The translations under genes were made by a program, and so were the position numbers. Below the pieces are notes generated by a model that was not told the origin of the DNA, made no database searches, and saw only the letters and a program-made list of their open reading frames with translations. Positions 8,000 through 19,400 of a stretch of 64,000 nt of DNA are shown here, piece by piece. Positions within the stretch are counted from its first letter, which is position 1. Every line of letters begins with the position of its first letter. Source of the DNA: Ulvibacter algarum (GTDB taxonomy: Bacteria; Bacteroidota; Bacteroidia; Flavobacteriales; Flavobacteriaceae); assembly GCA_947488905.1 (NCBI GenBank), contig CANLBJ010000004.1, positions 1 through 64,000 of the forward strand, in the 5' to 3' direction.

Positions 8000-8974
8000 T
8001 TACGGAATGTAAACCTCGAGAATCTCAGCATTTTCTGAAGTAATTGTAACGCGTTCTATACAAGCAGGAATTAATAATGTTTCACCCTTTTTCATCTCAT
8101 TTACAGAGACTTCTGTTTTTATGACAGCGTTCCCCGCTACACACATATACACTTTAAAACAATCTAGATCTGTGTAATCTAAATCTAGTTTGTCTGTACA
8201 GTTAATTTTTGATGTTTTAAAGTATGGTGATTCACAGACCAAAGTCACCCCTTCTGCATTTAACTCATATTCTAATCTTGGTTTTGCGGTATCAAACTTA
8301 ATGGCAGCTACTGCATCTTCTGTGTGTAATTTGCGCATTTTGCCATCTAATCCTGGTCTATCCCAGTCATAAATTCGATATGTAACGTCTGATGTTTGTT
8401 GAATCTCAGCTAAGACTGTCCCTGCTCCTATAGCGTGAACAATACCGGGTGCGATATAAAAAGCGTCTCCTTTCTTGATAGTTTCTGTCTCTATTACATC
8501 AAGAATTTTGTTTTCTGAAATGTGCTGGACAAAAGCATCCTTATCTACCCCGTCTTTTAATCCTATCAATAATCTAGCATCCTTTTCTGCCTGCATTATA
8601 TACCACATTTCTGTTTTACCAAAACTGTTGTGCTTCTCTTTTGCTATTACATCATCTGGGTGTAATTGCACAGAAAGGTCTTCTGCTGCATCTATAAATT
8701 TAAATAAAAGTGGAAATTTAGTTCCGTAATGCCTTTTTATTCTTTTTCCTAGTAATTCACTACCGTATACTTTAATCAAATCTGTAAGACTCTTACCTGT
8801 TAAGCTCCCATTGCTTACTTTTGATATATCACCTGGTACATTTGATAACTCCCAGCTTTCTCCTAATTTCCCTTCACCCATTTTACCGAAAACTGTTTTC
8901 AACTTAGCACCACCCCATATCTTTTCTTTAAGAATAGGCGTGAATGTTAATGGATAAAGAGCAGGTTTAAGCAT
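8000..8974 (-). CDS. manA: Mannose-6-phosphate isomerase, class I
   Basis: 324 residues from the ATG at 8974; an in-frame TTG at 8998 would add eight residues but lies inside bcp. The zinc site is visible in L-S-V-Q-L-H-P-D-D and G-K-T-E-M-W-Y, and the active-site region in A-P-G-I-V-H-A-I-G-A-G-T. The enzyme interconverts mannose-6-phosphate and fructose-6-phosphate in the cytoplasm, feeding mannose into glycolysis or GDP-mannose synthesis for surface glycans. The length fits the short bacterial form. The ATG overlaps the end of the bcp gene by 8 bases, implying coupled translation at the end of the idi-queD-bcp-manA cluster. Confidence 0.92.
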   Translation of the reverse strand: MLKPALYPLTFTPILKEKIWGGAKLKTVFGKMGEGKLGESWELSNVPGDISKVSNGSLTGKSLTDLIKVYGSELLGKRIKRHYGTKFPLLFKFIDAAEDLSVQLHPDDVIAKEKHNSFGKTEMWYIMQAEKDARLLIGLKDGVDKDAFVQHISENKILDVIETETIKKGDAFYIAPGIVHAIGAGTVLAEIQQTSDVTYRIYDWDRPGLDGKMRKLHTEDAVAAIKFDTAKPRLEYELNAEGVTLVCESPYFKTSKINCTDKLDLDYTDLDCFKVYMCVAGNAVIKTEVSVNEMKKGETLLIPACIERVTITSENAEILEVYIP

Positions 8975-9428
8975 CGTGTAAATTTTTAATAATGTCAAGA
9001 GCCTTTGTTATGTGTGGCCCAGCACTCATACCATCAAATTTAAAAACTAAGCTTCCGTTTGCGTCAAACACAAATGTTTCTCTACCAGGGAGTAAACCTA
9101 ATAGTTTGCCTTGAACCTTAAAAAGAGATCTTACCTCTTTGTTTTCATCTGCCAGTAAGGTAAATGGTAGATTAAATTTATTAGAAAATTTTCTATGTGA
9201 ACTCTCTGAGTCTGAACTTATACCAATCACTTTAACATCATGAATGATAAAATCTTCATAGGCATCTCTAAAACTGCAAGCCTCTGCAGTGCAACCAGGT
9301 GTAAAGTTTTTAGGGTAAAAATAAATTACACAAGGCGTTTTACCAATATCAGTTTTACTATTAAAAGTAGCTCCGTTTTGATCTGTTAATGTAAATTTAG
9401 GTAAAGTACTTCCTATTTCTATGCTCAT
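8967..9428 (-). CDS. bcp: Thiol peroxidase, Bcp/PrxQ-type peroxiredoxin
   Basis: 153 residues, the usual size of Bcp. The peroxidatic Cys is C46 in P-K-N-F-T-P-G-C-T, with a second Cys five residues on (C51 in A-C-S-F-R-D), the arrangement of atypical two-Cys PrxQ enzymes. The enzyme reduces hydrogen peroxide and organic hydroperoxides using thioredoxin in the cytoplasm. Its start is one base after the stop region of queD, and its end overlaps the start of manA, so it sits in a four-gene operon. Confidence 0.93.
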   Translation of the reverse strand: MSIEIGSTLPKFTLTDQNGATFNSKTDIGKTPCVIYFYPKNFTPGCTAEACSFRDAYEDFIIHDVKVIGISSDSESSHRKFSNKFNLPFTLLADENKEVRSLFKVQGKLLGLLPGRETFVFDANGSLVFKFDGMSAGPHITKALDIIKNLHDA

Positions 9429-9429
9429 A

Positions 9430-9837
9430 TTATCCCGTGTATACTACAAAGTTACGTGGTGTTTCGTATAGTTTTACAGAGATTGTAAAACGATCCTCTA
9501 GCCTATTTTTAATTCTATTATATATTTCTATTGCTATATTCTCTACGGTTGGGTTTAACTTTTTAAAAGCAGGTACTTCTAGGTTTAAGTTTTTATGATC
9601 AAAAGGTGTTTCTACCTCTTGATAGATGATGTCTTTTAATATTTTTAAATCTATTAAGAAACCTGTTTCTGGATCAATGTCTCCGGTTACTCCTACTTCT
9701 AGCACATAGTTATGACCATGGTAATTAGGGTTGCTGCATTTGCCAAAAACTTGACTGTTCTTTTCATCTGACCACCCTTCTTTGTATAAACGATGTGCTG
9801 CATTAAAATGTGCTTTTCTATATACCGTTAAACTCAT
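9430..9837 (-). CDS. queD: 6-carboxytetrahydropterin synthase (QueD/PTPS family)
   Basis: 135 residues. The zinc ligands are H15 (F-N-A-A-H-R-L) and H40/H42 (N-Y-H-G-H-N-Y). The catalytic Cys is C34 in G-K-C-S-N-P, and the pterin-anchoring Glu is in L-Y-E-T-P-R. F-D-H-K-N-L-N is also family-typical. The likely reaction turns 7,8-dihydroneopterin triphosphate into 6-carboxytetrahydropterin in queuosine synthesis; a pterin synthase role of the PTPS type cannot be excluded from sequence. The ATG overlaps the idi stop (ATGA), and bcp follows immediately. Confidence 0.88.
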   Translation of the reverse strand: MSLTVYRKAHFNAAHRLYKEGWSDEKNSQVFGKCSNPNYHGHNYVLEVGVTGDIDPETGFLIDLKILKDIIYQEVETPFDHKNLNLEVPAFKKLNPTVENIAIEIYNRIKNRLEDRFTISVKLYETPRNFVVYTG

Positions 9838-10352
9838 ACTGTAAGGTGTTTATAAAATTTATCAAAGATTATTTTAAACCATTCTGTGTAAATGTCTGGA
9901 TTTAATTTAATGTCACTTTTCACATCTTCTAGCGGCATCCATTTCCAGTCTGCAACTTCTTCTTTATTAACAGATGGTGAATCATTAAAATTTCCGACGA
10001 GAATATGATCTAACTCATGTTCTGTTAAGCCATTATCAAATGGAGCTTTATAAATAAACCACGTAGTCTCTTTAAGTGGTGTAGTGAATCCCATCTCTTC
10101 TTGTAAACGCCTTAGGCCTGCGTTTAAGTTAGATTCTCCATCTCGCTGGTGTGAGCAACAGGTATTTGTCCATAAGCCCGGAGAGTGGTATTTATGGAGT
10201 GCACGTTGTTGTAACATTAACTCTCCATGATCATTAAAAACGAATACAGAGAATGCACGGTGCAGTACCGCCTTTTCATGAGCTTCCATTTTAGGCATTA
10301 AACCTATTTGCTCATCGTTTTCATTTACTAGAACCACTTGCTCTTCGATCAT
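9834..10352 (-). CDS. idi: Isopentenyl-diphosphate delta-isomerase, type I
   Basis: About 172 residues from the ATG at 10352 (M-I-E-E-Q-V-V-L); an upstream in-frame start at 10382 adds ten residues and is less likely. The Nudix-like core shows L-H-R-A-F-S-V-F-V-F, W-T-N-T-C-C-S-H-Q (active-site Cys and metal His) and L-R-R-L-Q-E-E-M-G. E-H-E-L-D-H, the second metal site, follows. It interconverts isopentenyl and dimethylallyl diphosphate for quinones, carotenoids and undecaprenyl lipids. It is the first gene of the idi-queD-bcp-manA run. Confidence 0.93.
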   Translation of the reverse strand: MIEEQVVLVNENDEQIGLMPKMEAHEKAVLHRAFSVFVFNDHGELMLQQRALHKYHSPGLWTNTCCSHQRDGESNLNAGLRRLQEEMGFTTPLKETTWFIYKAPFDNGLTEHELDHILVGNFNDSPSVNKEEVADWKWMPLEDVKSDIKLNPDIYTEWFKIIFDKFYKHLTV

Positions 10353-10390
10353 TCGTTTTTTTGTAAAAATACAAAATAACATACTTGTCT

Positions 10391-10424
10391 AAAACAAAAA
10401 GAGCATCTCATAAATGAGATGCTC
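10391..10424 (-). terminator. Terminator of the 24-kb adhesin operon
   Basis: Bases 10401-10410 and 10415-10424 form a perfect 10-bp stem (GAGCATCTCA / TGAGATGCTC) with a 4-base loop. On the minus strand it is followed by TTTTTGTTTT. It lies 30 bases after the stop of the OmpA-family gene, the last gene of the operon. Confidence 0.9.
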
Positions 10425-10453
10425 TGGTTGTTATAAAAATTGTTGTGCTGAAA

Positions 10454-12436
10454 TTAGTTTCTTTCGTTAGCACTGTTGTCTATCATTCCATTATTATTTT
10501 GAATAATAAACATAGAACGTCTGTTTAACTGATGTTCTTCTTCTGTACACTCTACACCATCAGAACATTGATTAGTTAATTGATACTCACCGTACCCTTT
10601 AGCTGTCAAACGGTTTCTACTTATACCGTTTTGAATTAACCATTGTAAAGTAGATTGTGCTCTACGCTCACTTAATAGCTCATTATATCTGTTAGGTGCA
10701 CGTGAATCTGTGTGAGATTCTATGTGTATTATTAATTCTGGATATTGTCTCATTGCCGCTAATATCTTAGCTAACTCAATTGCTGCGTCTGGTCTAATGA
10801 ATGATTTATCAAAATCAAAATAGATAGGCTGTAAAGATAATCTACATCCTAGATCATTAGCAGGACAAGGGTCTATAGGAGTTAATTGTAATTCTAACTC
10901 TAAAACAGCACTTTCTTCTGGCATTGTTACAATCTCTTCACTAGGTGTATATCCAGTTTTTGAAGCTCTTACTGTGTATTGAGTTGAACACTCTACGTCT
11001 GGAAAAGCAAACTCAGCATTTTGATCTGAAACTGTTTCTGAAAGGCGATTGTTATTCTCATCTAAAAGTATAACAGTTGCACCAGGAATGATTGCTTTTG
11101 TATTTGCATCTACAACAACCCCAGCAAGCTCTACCTCACATTTAGTGATTTGTATTCTATAGATATCATCATTAACACTTCCTTTTTCTCCATCTCTGTT
11201 AGAAGTAAGGTACCCTAATTGCTCGTCTTCATTAATAATTAAAGCAAAGTCATCTTGATTACTATTTGCTGGTGCTCCAATATTTTCAATACCACCAACA
11301 ACAGAATTTTCATCTATTGTAGTTGCATAAATATCATAACCTCCTAAACCTGCTCTACCGTCTGAAGCGAAGTAAAGATTACCTGCATTACTGATGTAAG
11401 GGAAAGATTCACGAGCTTCAGTATTAATATCGTCACCCATATTAGTTGGAGTTCCGTAAGTACCATCTTCTTCTAGATCTACATAAAAGATATCTGACAT
11501 TCCATAAGTTCCAGGCATATCTGAAGAAAAATAAAGTCTTTTTTCATCTACACTCAAAGCTGGATGGGCAACAGAATATTCTTTACTGTTAAAAGGTAAT
11601 TCTTCTACATTTGTCCAAACGTCACCTTCTCCTTTTGTTGCTTTGTATAATTTAAGACGAACTGTTTTGTTCTTATCTTTTCCTGCTTTTCTTTTTAAGA
11701 AATTGTTTCTAGTAAAGTAGATAGTATTACCATCTTTTGTAAATACTGCAGAAGATTCATGATATTCTGTATTAATATCTCCTTCTAACCTTCTCTTATT
11801 TGTTAAACGACCATTCTCGTCACGATCTGCAACAAATAAGTCTAGAAAAGGTTGTTCTGTCCAAGTATAGATTTTACCACCTGTTGTACCATCTGCAGAA
11901 GCAAATACTACTTTATCTGTAAGATAGTAAGCAGAACCAAAATCTGAAGTTTCAGTATTAATTGCTGTTTTTTCTAATTCATATTTTCTAGAAGAAAATG
12001 CAATATCACTTAAATAGTTTCTGGTTCCTTCAAAATTCTGTACAATTAGGTTATCACCTGTCATTGCAGAATAAGCTACCATTAACTTATCAGACTCATC
12101 ATATTTATTAATACTCTTATAACTTTGAGCAGCTCTTAAATAATAAGCAGCCTTCGTTTCATCTGGAAACTTTTGTATAAGTTGCTCGTACCATTTTGCG
12201 GCGTTATCATAATCACTATTCCAATAGTAAGTATCACCAAGTTTTTGATAAATTTCTGCAGACTCGTATCCATCTTCAACTACTTTAAGGTAGATTTCGC
12301 GTGCATCAATATATGCGAGTTTATCAAACTCTTTGTCGGCTTTTTCAATTTGTCTCTCTTGTGAAAAACTAACACTTGTCATTAACAAGGCTAGCATAGA
12401 AACTAGTAAAAAATTGTGAGGGTTTTTTAGCATCAT
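10454..12436 (-). CDS. PorE-like TPR / beta-propeller / CRD / OmpA protein (T9SS-associated)
   Basis: 660 residues. After a signal peptide (ending S-V-S-F-S-Q) come TPR-like helices (about 25-130), then PD40/WD40-like beta-propeller segments (about 180-420; e.g. L-Y-F-S-S-D-M-P-G, L-Y-F-A-S-D-G-R). A carboxypeptidase-regulatory-like domain (about 430-510) and an OmpA peptidoglycan-binding domain (about 535-650; Y-F-D-F-D-K-S, then S-H-T-D-S-R and N-x-x-L-S-E-R-R-A) follow. This order matches the T9SS component PorE of Porphyromonas and related proteins encoded beside sprB/sprF-type genes. It should bind peptidoglycan and link outer-membrane surface structures to the cell wall. It starts 8 bases after porP/sprF and ends the operon. 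Confidence 0.88.
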   Translation of the reverse strand: MMLKNPHNFLLVSMLALLMTSVSFSQERQIEKADKEFDKLAYIDAREIYLKVVEDGYESAEIYQKLGDTYYWNSDYDNAAKWYEQLIQKFPDETKAAYYLRAAQSYKSINKYDESDKLMVAYSAMTGDNLIVQNFEGTRNYLSDIAFSSRKYELEKTAINTETSDFGSAYYLTDKVVFASADGTTGGKIYTWTEQPFLDLFVADRDENGRLTNKRRLEGDINTEYHESSAVFTKDGNTIYFTRNNFLKRKAGKDKNKTVRLKLYKATKGEGDVWTNVEELPFNSKEYSVAHPALSVDEKRLYFSSDMPGTYGMSDIFYVDLEEDGTYGTPTNMGDDINTEARESFPYISNAGNLYFASDGRAGLGGYDIYATTIDENSVVGGIENIGAPANSNQDDFALIINEDEQLGYLTSNRDGEKGSVNDDIYRIQITKCEVELAGVVVDANTKAIIPGATVILLDENNNRLSETVSDQNAEFAFPDVECSTQYTVRASKTGYTPSEEIVTMPEESAVLELELQLTPIDPCPANDLGCRLSLQPIYFDFDKSFIRPDAAIELAKILAAMRQYPELIIHIESHTDSRAPNRYNELLSERRAQSTLQWLIQNGISRNRLTAKGYGEYQLTNQCSDGVECTEEEHQLNRRSMFIIQNNNGMIDNSANERN

Positions 12437-12444
12437 TGTATGTA

Positions 12445-13386
12445 TTAAAAGAATCTTGGTGTAAGTACTCTTTCTGGTTTTTTAAATATATCATATCTTA
12501 ACATCACTTCGTAAGATCCGTCACTATATGATTCTATATCTGTAGATTGGTAATCGTATCCAACTCCTATAAACATTCCGTCAGATACTTGGAATCCTGC
12601 CATAGCACTTAAGGCTGCACTCCATCTGTAAGCTAGACCTAAGGTTAACTTATCATTGTATAAGAAGTTTGCAGAAACATCCCATTGTAATGGTGCTCCA
12701 GTAACCGCTTTTACTAAAGTTGCTGGTTTGAATTTTAAATCTGAATTTAATCTAAATACATATCCAGCAGTTAAGAAGTAGTGAATACTTTCACTAGCAA
12801 CAGAAGTAACTTGTGTATCCTCTAAACTAGACTCGTCAAAATGCTTAGTAGATAGAAAGTTAGGACTTGATAATCCAACATAATAATCATCTGAGTAATA
12901 AAATACACCAGCTCCTACTTGAGGTTGTAGTTTATTGTCAATATTGCTCTGGAATCTTGGATCATTAGGATCTGCTATCTGAAGTTTATTAAAATCAACG
13001 TCTAGTAGATCAATACCAGCTTTAATACCAAATGCTAGTCTATTAACATCACTTGTATAAATGTGATATGCATAATCTACATTTAGATTTGTTTCTACTG
13101 CAGGTCCTATAGTTTCTGAAACAACAGAAAAACCAAGTCCCATATTCTCCATAGCACCTAATGGTGTGTTTGCACTAAAAGTTCCAGTTGTAGGAGACCC
13201 GTCAAAGTTTACCCATTGCGTACGTAAAAGCATTGCAAATGTCGTTGCATCTCTAGAACCAGCATAGGCAGGATTAATAGTCTGTGGATTATACATATAC
13301 TGTGTATACTGCGGATCTTGCTGAGCAACACTCTGCAAAGAGAACAGCGTACAAGTTATGAAGAGTAAGAAATATATTTTTTTCAT
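12445..13386 (-). CDS. PorP/SprF family T9SS membrane protein
   Basis: 313 residues. A signal peptide (L-F-S-L-Q-S-V-A-Q) is followed by D-P-Q-Y-T-Q-Y-M-Y-N-P-Q-T-I-N-P-A-Y-A-G-S-R, the signature start of the PorP/SprF family. The remainder is beta-barrel-like with alternating aromatic strands. In Flavobacterium johnsoniae SprF is needed for surface delivery of its neighbour SprB, and each such gene is normally placed just downstream of one large T9SS substrate. Here it directly follows the 8.1-kb gene whose product ends in a type B sorting domain, so that protein is the most likely partner. A short strong hairpin lies in the 58-base gap upstream. Confidence 0.93.
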   Translation of the reverse strand: MKKIYFLLFITCTLFSLQSVAQQDPQYTQYMYNPQTINPAYAGSRDATTFAMLLRTQWVNFDGSPTTGTFSANTPLGAMENMGLGFSVVSETIGPAVETNLNVDYAYHIYTSDVNRLAFGIKAGIDLLDVDFNKLQIADPNDPRFQSNIDNKLQPQVGAGVFYYSDDYYVGLSSPNFLSTKHFDESSLEDTQVTSVASESIHYFLTAGYVFRLNSDLKFKPATLVKAVTGAPLQWDVSANFLYNDKLTLGLAYRWSAALSAMAGFQVSDGMFIGVGYDYQSTDIESYSDGSYEVMLRYDIFKKPERVLTPRFF

Positions 13387-13405
13387 GAGTACATATTTTA
13401 AATTA

Positions 13406-13425
13406 GGGAGGTATTACTACCTCCC
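13406..13425 (-). other. Stem-loop between the giant repeat gene and porP/sprF
   Basis: Bases 13406-13413 and 13418-13425 form a perfect 8-bp GC-rich stem (GGGAGGTA / TACCTCCC) with a 4-base loop, 19 bases before the porP/sprF ATG. No T-run follows, so it is more likely an mRNA stability or processing element than a terminator. Confidence 0.55.
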
Positions 13426-13444
13426 AGTATTTTAAAAATTTTTA

Positions 13445-16400
13445 TTATCTATTTATATATAAGTATCCTGTGAATACATCTTTTGGTTTACCTTTTGCAT
13501 CATCTGGTAATTCTGGACCATTAAATTTCAAGATATAGAAGTATGTTCCCGTAGGTAACAACTCGTCACTATTAATTGTAGATCTTCCATTAGAGTATCC
13601 TTTAAATACATTTCCAAACTCATCTTCTCCATATCCATCAGCTTCAAATACTAATACTCCCCATCTATTAAAGATTTGAATATTGTTATCTGGGAATTCA
13701 CTAATACCAGTTATCTGGAAATACTCATTATTACCATCTCCATCTGGTGTAATACCGTTAAAGATAGTCAATGCTCCAAGTACATCTGGAATAATTGTTA
13801 CCGTTGGATCATCAGGATCACCATCACCATTGTTATCTTGGTTTGTTGGATCATTAGGATCATCAGATTCATCTTCTACTAATGTACCACTAGCAGTTTC
13901 TCCTGTTGCAATTGCTTGGTTAACTACTTCTGATGCATCAATATCATCTTGAGTTAAAGTATATGTTGCTGAGAAAGTAGTACTATCTACTTGACCTGGT
14001 TCTAATACATCAATAGGCCCTCCTACTACTACAATACCAGGTAGTGGATCATCTAAAGTAATATTATAAACAGTTACGTTACCTGTGTTTTCTACTGAAA
14101 ATACATAAGTAATAGTTTCTCCTACTTGTCCTATACCGTCACCGTTCTCGTCATTATGAACACCTGTTTTCTGTAATGAAATCATTGTATCTTGACATAA
14201 GATAGTTTCTGTAGGATCGTCCTCAAAGTTACTATTATTATCAGAATCATCAGTAACGATATTCCCATTAGGCGCTTCACCAGTTACAAGTGCTTGGTTC
14301 ATAACAAAACCGTTATCAACATCTTCTTGAGTGATTGTGTAAATAGCTGAGAATGTTTCTGTATCAGATTCACCTGCACCAAGAGTTATTGCTGCACCAT
14401 CTACTGTTACCATAGGGTCAGTTACAATAACATTAGTTAACACTGTGTTCCCTAAGTTAGTTACAACGAAATCATATAAAATAGTCTCTCCTAAATCTGC
14501 ACAACCGTTATCGTTAGTATCTACAATAGATGCTGTTTTGATTAAGGCGATTAACTCTTCATTACATAAATCTGTAATTGTTGGTCTATCATCAGTAACA
14601 TTATCAAAATCTGAAATATCTGATACAACATCTAAATCTGGATCTAAACCAGTAACAGTTGCTGTGTTCTCTACAAAACCAAGATTAATATCAGCTTGAT
14701 TTATAACATATACTGCAGTAAACGTTACATCATCAGTTTCACCTGGTAGTAAAGTAATAGGACCTCCCATTACATTTACAAGTGAATCATCAATATCAAT
14801 GTTTGTGATTGCTTGATTACCATTATTTACAACAGTAAATGTATAAGTAATTGTCTCACCAAGGTCAGCACATCCATCACCATCTAAATCGTTAAATACA
14901 CCAGTTTTGATAAGTGCAATACTAGGGTTCTGACCAATTGGTGTAACCGTAGGGTCATCTGTAGGATCAGTATTTGTTGAACCATCTCCATTAGGTGTCT
15001 CTGTATCCTCATTGTCTACTATTACATCTCCTGCTTGGTCTGTATCTGTATCTGAATCATCTGTTACAGGTGTTCCGTTTGGTGTCTCTCCAGTTGCAAC
15101 TGCACTGTTCTCAACATATCCTGCATCAATATCGTCCTGAGTGATAATGTGTGTTACTTCTACAGTAACAACATCTCCAGGTGCCATAGTTGCTATTGGA
15201 TTTACAAACGTAGGATCAATAACTCCATTGTCATCTGTAACTAATACATCTGATAAGGTAGTGTTTCCTGTGTTTTCAACCGTTACTAGATAAGTAATAA
15301 CATCTCCTAACATTCCTGTTCCAGATATACTTACTTGACTCTTAGTCACTGTAAGTTCTCCAACTTGTCCGATATCTGTTACCGTTGGGTCATCTGTAGG
15401 ATCCATGTTTGTTGAATCATCGCCATTTGGCGTCTCTACAGTTTCATTGTCATCAATTGGACTTCCATCAGTATCTGTATCTGTATCTGAATCATCTGTT
15501 ACAGGTGTTCCGTCTGGTGTCTCTCCTGTTGCAACTGCTGTGTTCTCTACAAATCCTGCATCAATATCAGCTTGTGTGATAACGTGTTCTACTTCTACAG
15601 TAACAATATCTCCAGGAGCCATAGTTGCTATTGGATTTACAAACGTAGGGTCAATAACTCCATTGTCATCTGTAACTAGTACATCTGTTAATGTTGTGTT
15701 TCCTGTGTTCTCTACTGTTACTAAATAAGTAATAGTATCACCTAATGTTCCAGTTCCAGATACAATTAATTGACTCTTAGTCACTGTAAGTTCTCCTAAC
15801 TGGTCAATATCAGTTACTGTTGGATCATCTGTTGGATCCATATTCGTCATCTCATCTCCATTTGGTGTCTCTACAGTTTCATTGTCATCAATTGGACTTC
15901 CATCAGTATCAGTATCTGTATCTGAATCATCTGTTACAGGTGTTCCATCAGGAGTCTCTCCTGTTGCAACTGCTGTGTTCTCTACAAATCCTGCATCAAT
16001 ATCAGCTTGTGTGATAACGTGTTCTACTTCTACAGTAACAATATCTCCAGGAGCCATAGTTGCTATTGGATTTACAAACGTAGGGTCAATAACTCCATTG
16101 TCATCTGTAACTAATACATCTGTTAATGTTGTGTTTCCTGTGTTCTCTACTGTTACTAAATAAGTAATAGTATCACCTAATGTTCCAGTTCCAGATACAA
16201 TTAATTGACTCTTAGTCACTGTAAGTTCTCCTAACTGGTCAATATCAGTTACTGTTGGATCATCTGTTGGATCCATATTCGTCATCTCATCTCCATCTGG
16301 TGTCTCAGTTTCCTCATTATTTGGAATTGGACCTCCATCAGTATCAGTGTCTGTATCAGAATCATCTGTTACAGCTGGTCCGTCGTCTGAAGTCTCTCCA

Positions 16401-19400
16401 GTTGCAACTGCTGTGTTCTCAACATATCCTGCATCAATATCTTCCTGAGTAATAACGTGTGTTACAGTTACAATTTCAACATCTCCAGGAATCATAACTG
16501 CAATTGGATTTACAAACCCAGGGTCAATAATTCCATTGTCATCTGTAACTAATACATTTGTTAATGTAGTGTTTCCTGTGTTCTCTACAGTAACAAGATA
16601 TGTAATCACATCATCTATAGTTCCTGTACCAGATACACTTACTTGACTCTTAGTTACTGTAAGCTCTCCTAACTGGTCAATATCAGTTACTGTTGGATCA
16701 TCTGTAGGATCCATGTTTGTCGAATCATCTCCATTTGGTGTCTCTACAGTTTCATTGTCATCAACTGGACCACCATTAGTATCAGTATCAGTATCAGAAT
16801 CATCTGTTACAGGTGTTCCATCAGGAGTCTCTCCTGTTGCTACTGCTGTGTTCTCTACAAATCCTGCATCAATATCAGCTTGTGTGATAACGTGTTCTAC
16901 TTCTACAGTAACAATATCTCCAGGAGCCATAGTTGCTATTGGATTTACAAACGTAAGGTCAATAACTCCATTATCATCTGTAACTAGTACATCTGTTAAT
17001 GTTGTGTTTCCTGTGTTCTCTACTGTTACTAAATAAGTAATAGTATCACCTAATGTTCCAGTTCCAGATACAATTAATTGACTCTTAGTCACTGTAAGTT
17101 CTCCTAACTGGTCAATATCAGTTACTGTTGGATCATCTGTAGGATCCATGTTTGTCGAATCATCTCCATTTGGTGTCTCAGTTTCCTCATTATTTGGAAT
17201 TGGACCTCCATCAGTATCAGTGTCTGTATCAGAATCATCTGTTACAGGTGTTCCTTCTGGAGTCTCTCCTGTTGCAACTGCACTGTTCTCAACAAATCCT
17301 GCATCAATATCTTCCTGTGTGATAACGTGTGTTACTTCTACAGTAACAATAGCACCAGGTAACATCTCTACTATTGGATTTACAAAAGCAGCATCAATAA
17401 CTCCATTGTCATCTGTAACTAATACATTTGTTAATGTAGTGTTTCCTGTGTTCTCTATAGTAACAAGATATGTAATCACATCATCTATAGTTCCTGTACC
17501 AGATACACTTACTTGACTCTTAGTTACTGTCAATTCATCTATCTGTTCAAGGTCTGTTACCGTTGGATCATCTGTAGGATTACCATTTGTAGATTCGTCT
17601 CCATTTGGTGTCTCTGTATTCTCATTATCAACAACCGGGCTACCTTCAGTATCTGTATTTGTATCTGAAATATCAGTCTCTGGTGTTCCATCAGGATTCT
17701 CTCCAGTTGCAACAGCACTATTTTCAACAAATCCAGCATCTACGTCATCTTGTGTAATAATGTGAGTTACTACTATAGTAACAATATCTCCAGGTGCCAT
17801 CGTTGCGATTGGGTTAACAAACGCTGGATCAAGAATTCCATTATCATCAGTAACTTCAACATTTGTTAATGTTGTATTTCCTGTGTTTTCTACTGAAACA
17901 AGATACGTAATCACATCATCTACCATTCCTGTTCCTGATACGCTTACTTGACTCTTAGTCACTGTAAGATCACCTAATTGTCCAAGGTCTGTAACCGTTG
18001 GATCATCTGTTGGATCCATGTTTGTTGAACCATCACCATCTGGTGTCTCAGTATTCTCATTATCTACAACTGGATCACCTGCTGTATCAGTATCTGTATC
18101 TGAATCATCTGTTACAGGTGTTCCTTCTGGATTCTCTCCAGTTGCAACAGCACTGTTTTCAACAAATCCAGCATCGATATCTTCTTGAGTAATGATATGA
18201 GTTACTTCAATAGTAACAATTACTCCAGGTAGCATTTCTGCTATTGGATTTACAAATGCTGGGTCAATAACTCCATTATCATCTGTAACTTCTACATTTG
18301 TTAATGTTGTATTTCCTGTGTTTTCTACAGTAACAGTATAAGTAATAACATCATCTAACATTCCTGTTCCAGAAACACTAACTTGACTTTTAGTTACTGT
18401 CAGCTCATCTATCTTATCAATAGTAGTTACCGTTGGATCATCTGTAGGATCACTATTCATAGAACCATCCGCATCTGGTGTCTCTGTAGTTTCATTATCT
18501 AAAACTGGATTACCTTCTGTATCTGTATCTGTATCTGAATCATCTGTTACAGGTGTTCCTTCTGGATTCTCTCCAGTCGCAACTGCACTATTTTCAACAA
18601 ATCCTGTATCAATATCATCTTGCGTAATAATATGTGTTACTTCTACTGTAACAACAGCTCCAGGTAACAACTCTGCTATAGGATTTACAAAAGCTGAATC
18701 TATAACCCCATTATCATCTGTAACTTCTACATTTGTTAATGTAGTATTTCCTGTATTCTCTACGGTAACAGTATAAGTAATTACATCATTTAAAGTTCCT
18801 GTCCCAGATACGCTTACTTGAGTCTTTGTTACTGTCAATTCATCAACCTGACCAATAGTAGTCACTGTAGGATCATCTGTAGGATCCATGTTTGTTGTTT
18901 CATCTCCATTTGGTGTCTCTGTAGTTTCATTATCTAAAACTGGATTACCATCTGTATCTGTATCTGTATCTGAATCGTCAGTTACAGGTGTTCCTTCTGG
19001 ATTCTCTCCAGTTGCAACAGCACTGTTCTCAACAAATCCTGCATCAACGTCATCTTGTGTGATAATATGTGTTACTTCTACTGTAACAACAGCTCCAGGC
19101 TCCATCGTTGCGATTGGATTTACAAACGCTGGATCAATAACTCCATTATCATCTGTAACTTCTACATCTGTTAATGTTGTTGTCCCTGTGTTTTCAACGG
19201 TAACTGTATATGTAATAACATCATCTAAGGTACCGGTTCCAGATACACTTACTTGAGTCTTTGTTACTGTCAATTCATCTAACTGAGTTATAGGAGTTAC
19301 AGTAGGATCATCTGTAGGATCCATGTTTGTTGTTTCATCTCCATTTGGTGTCTCTGTAGTTTCATTATCTAAAACTGGATTACCATCTGTATCTGTGTCT

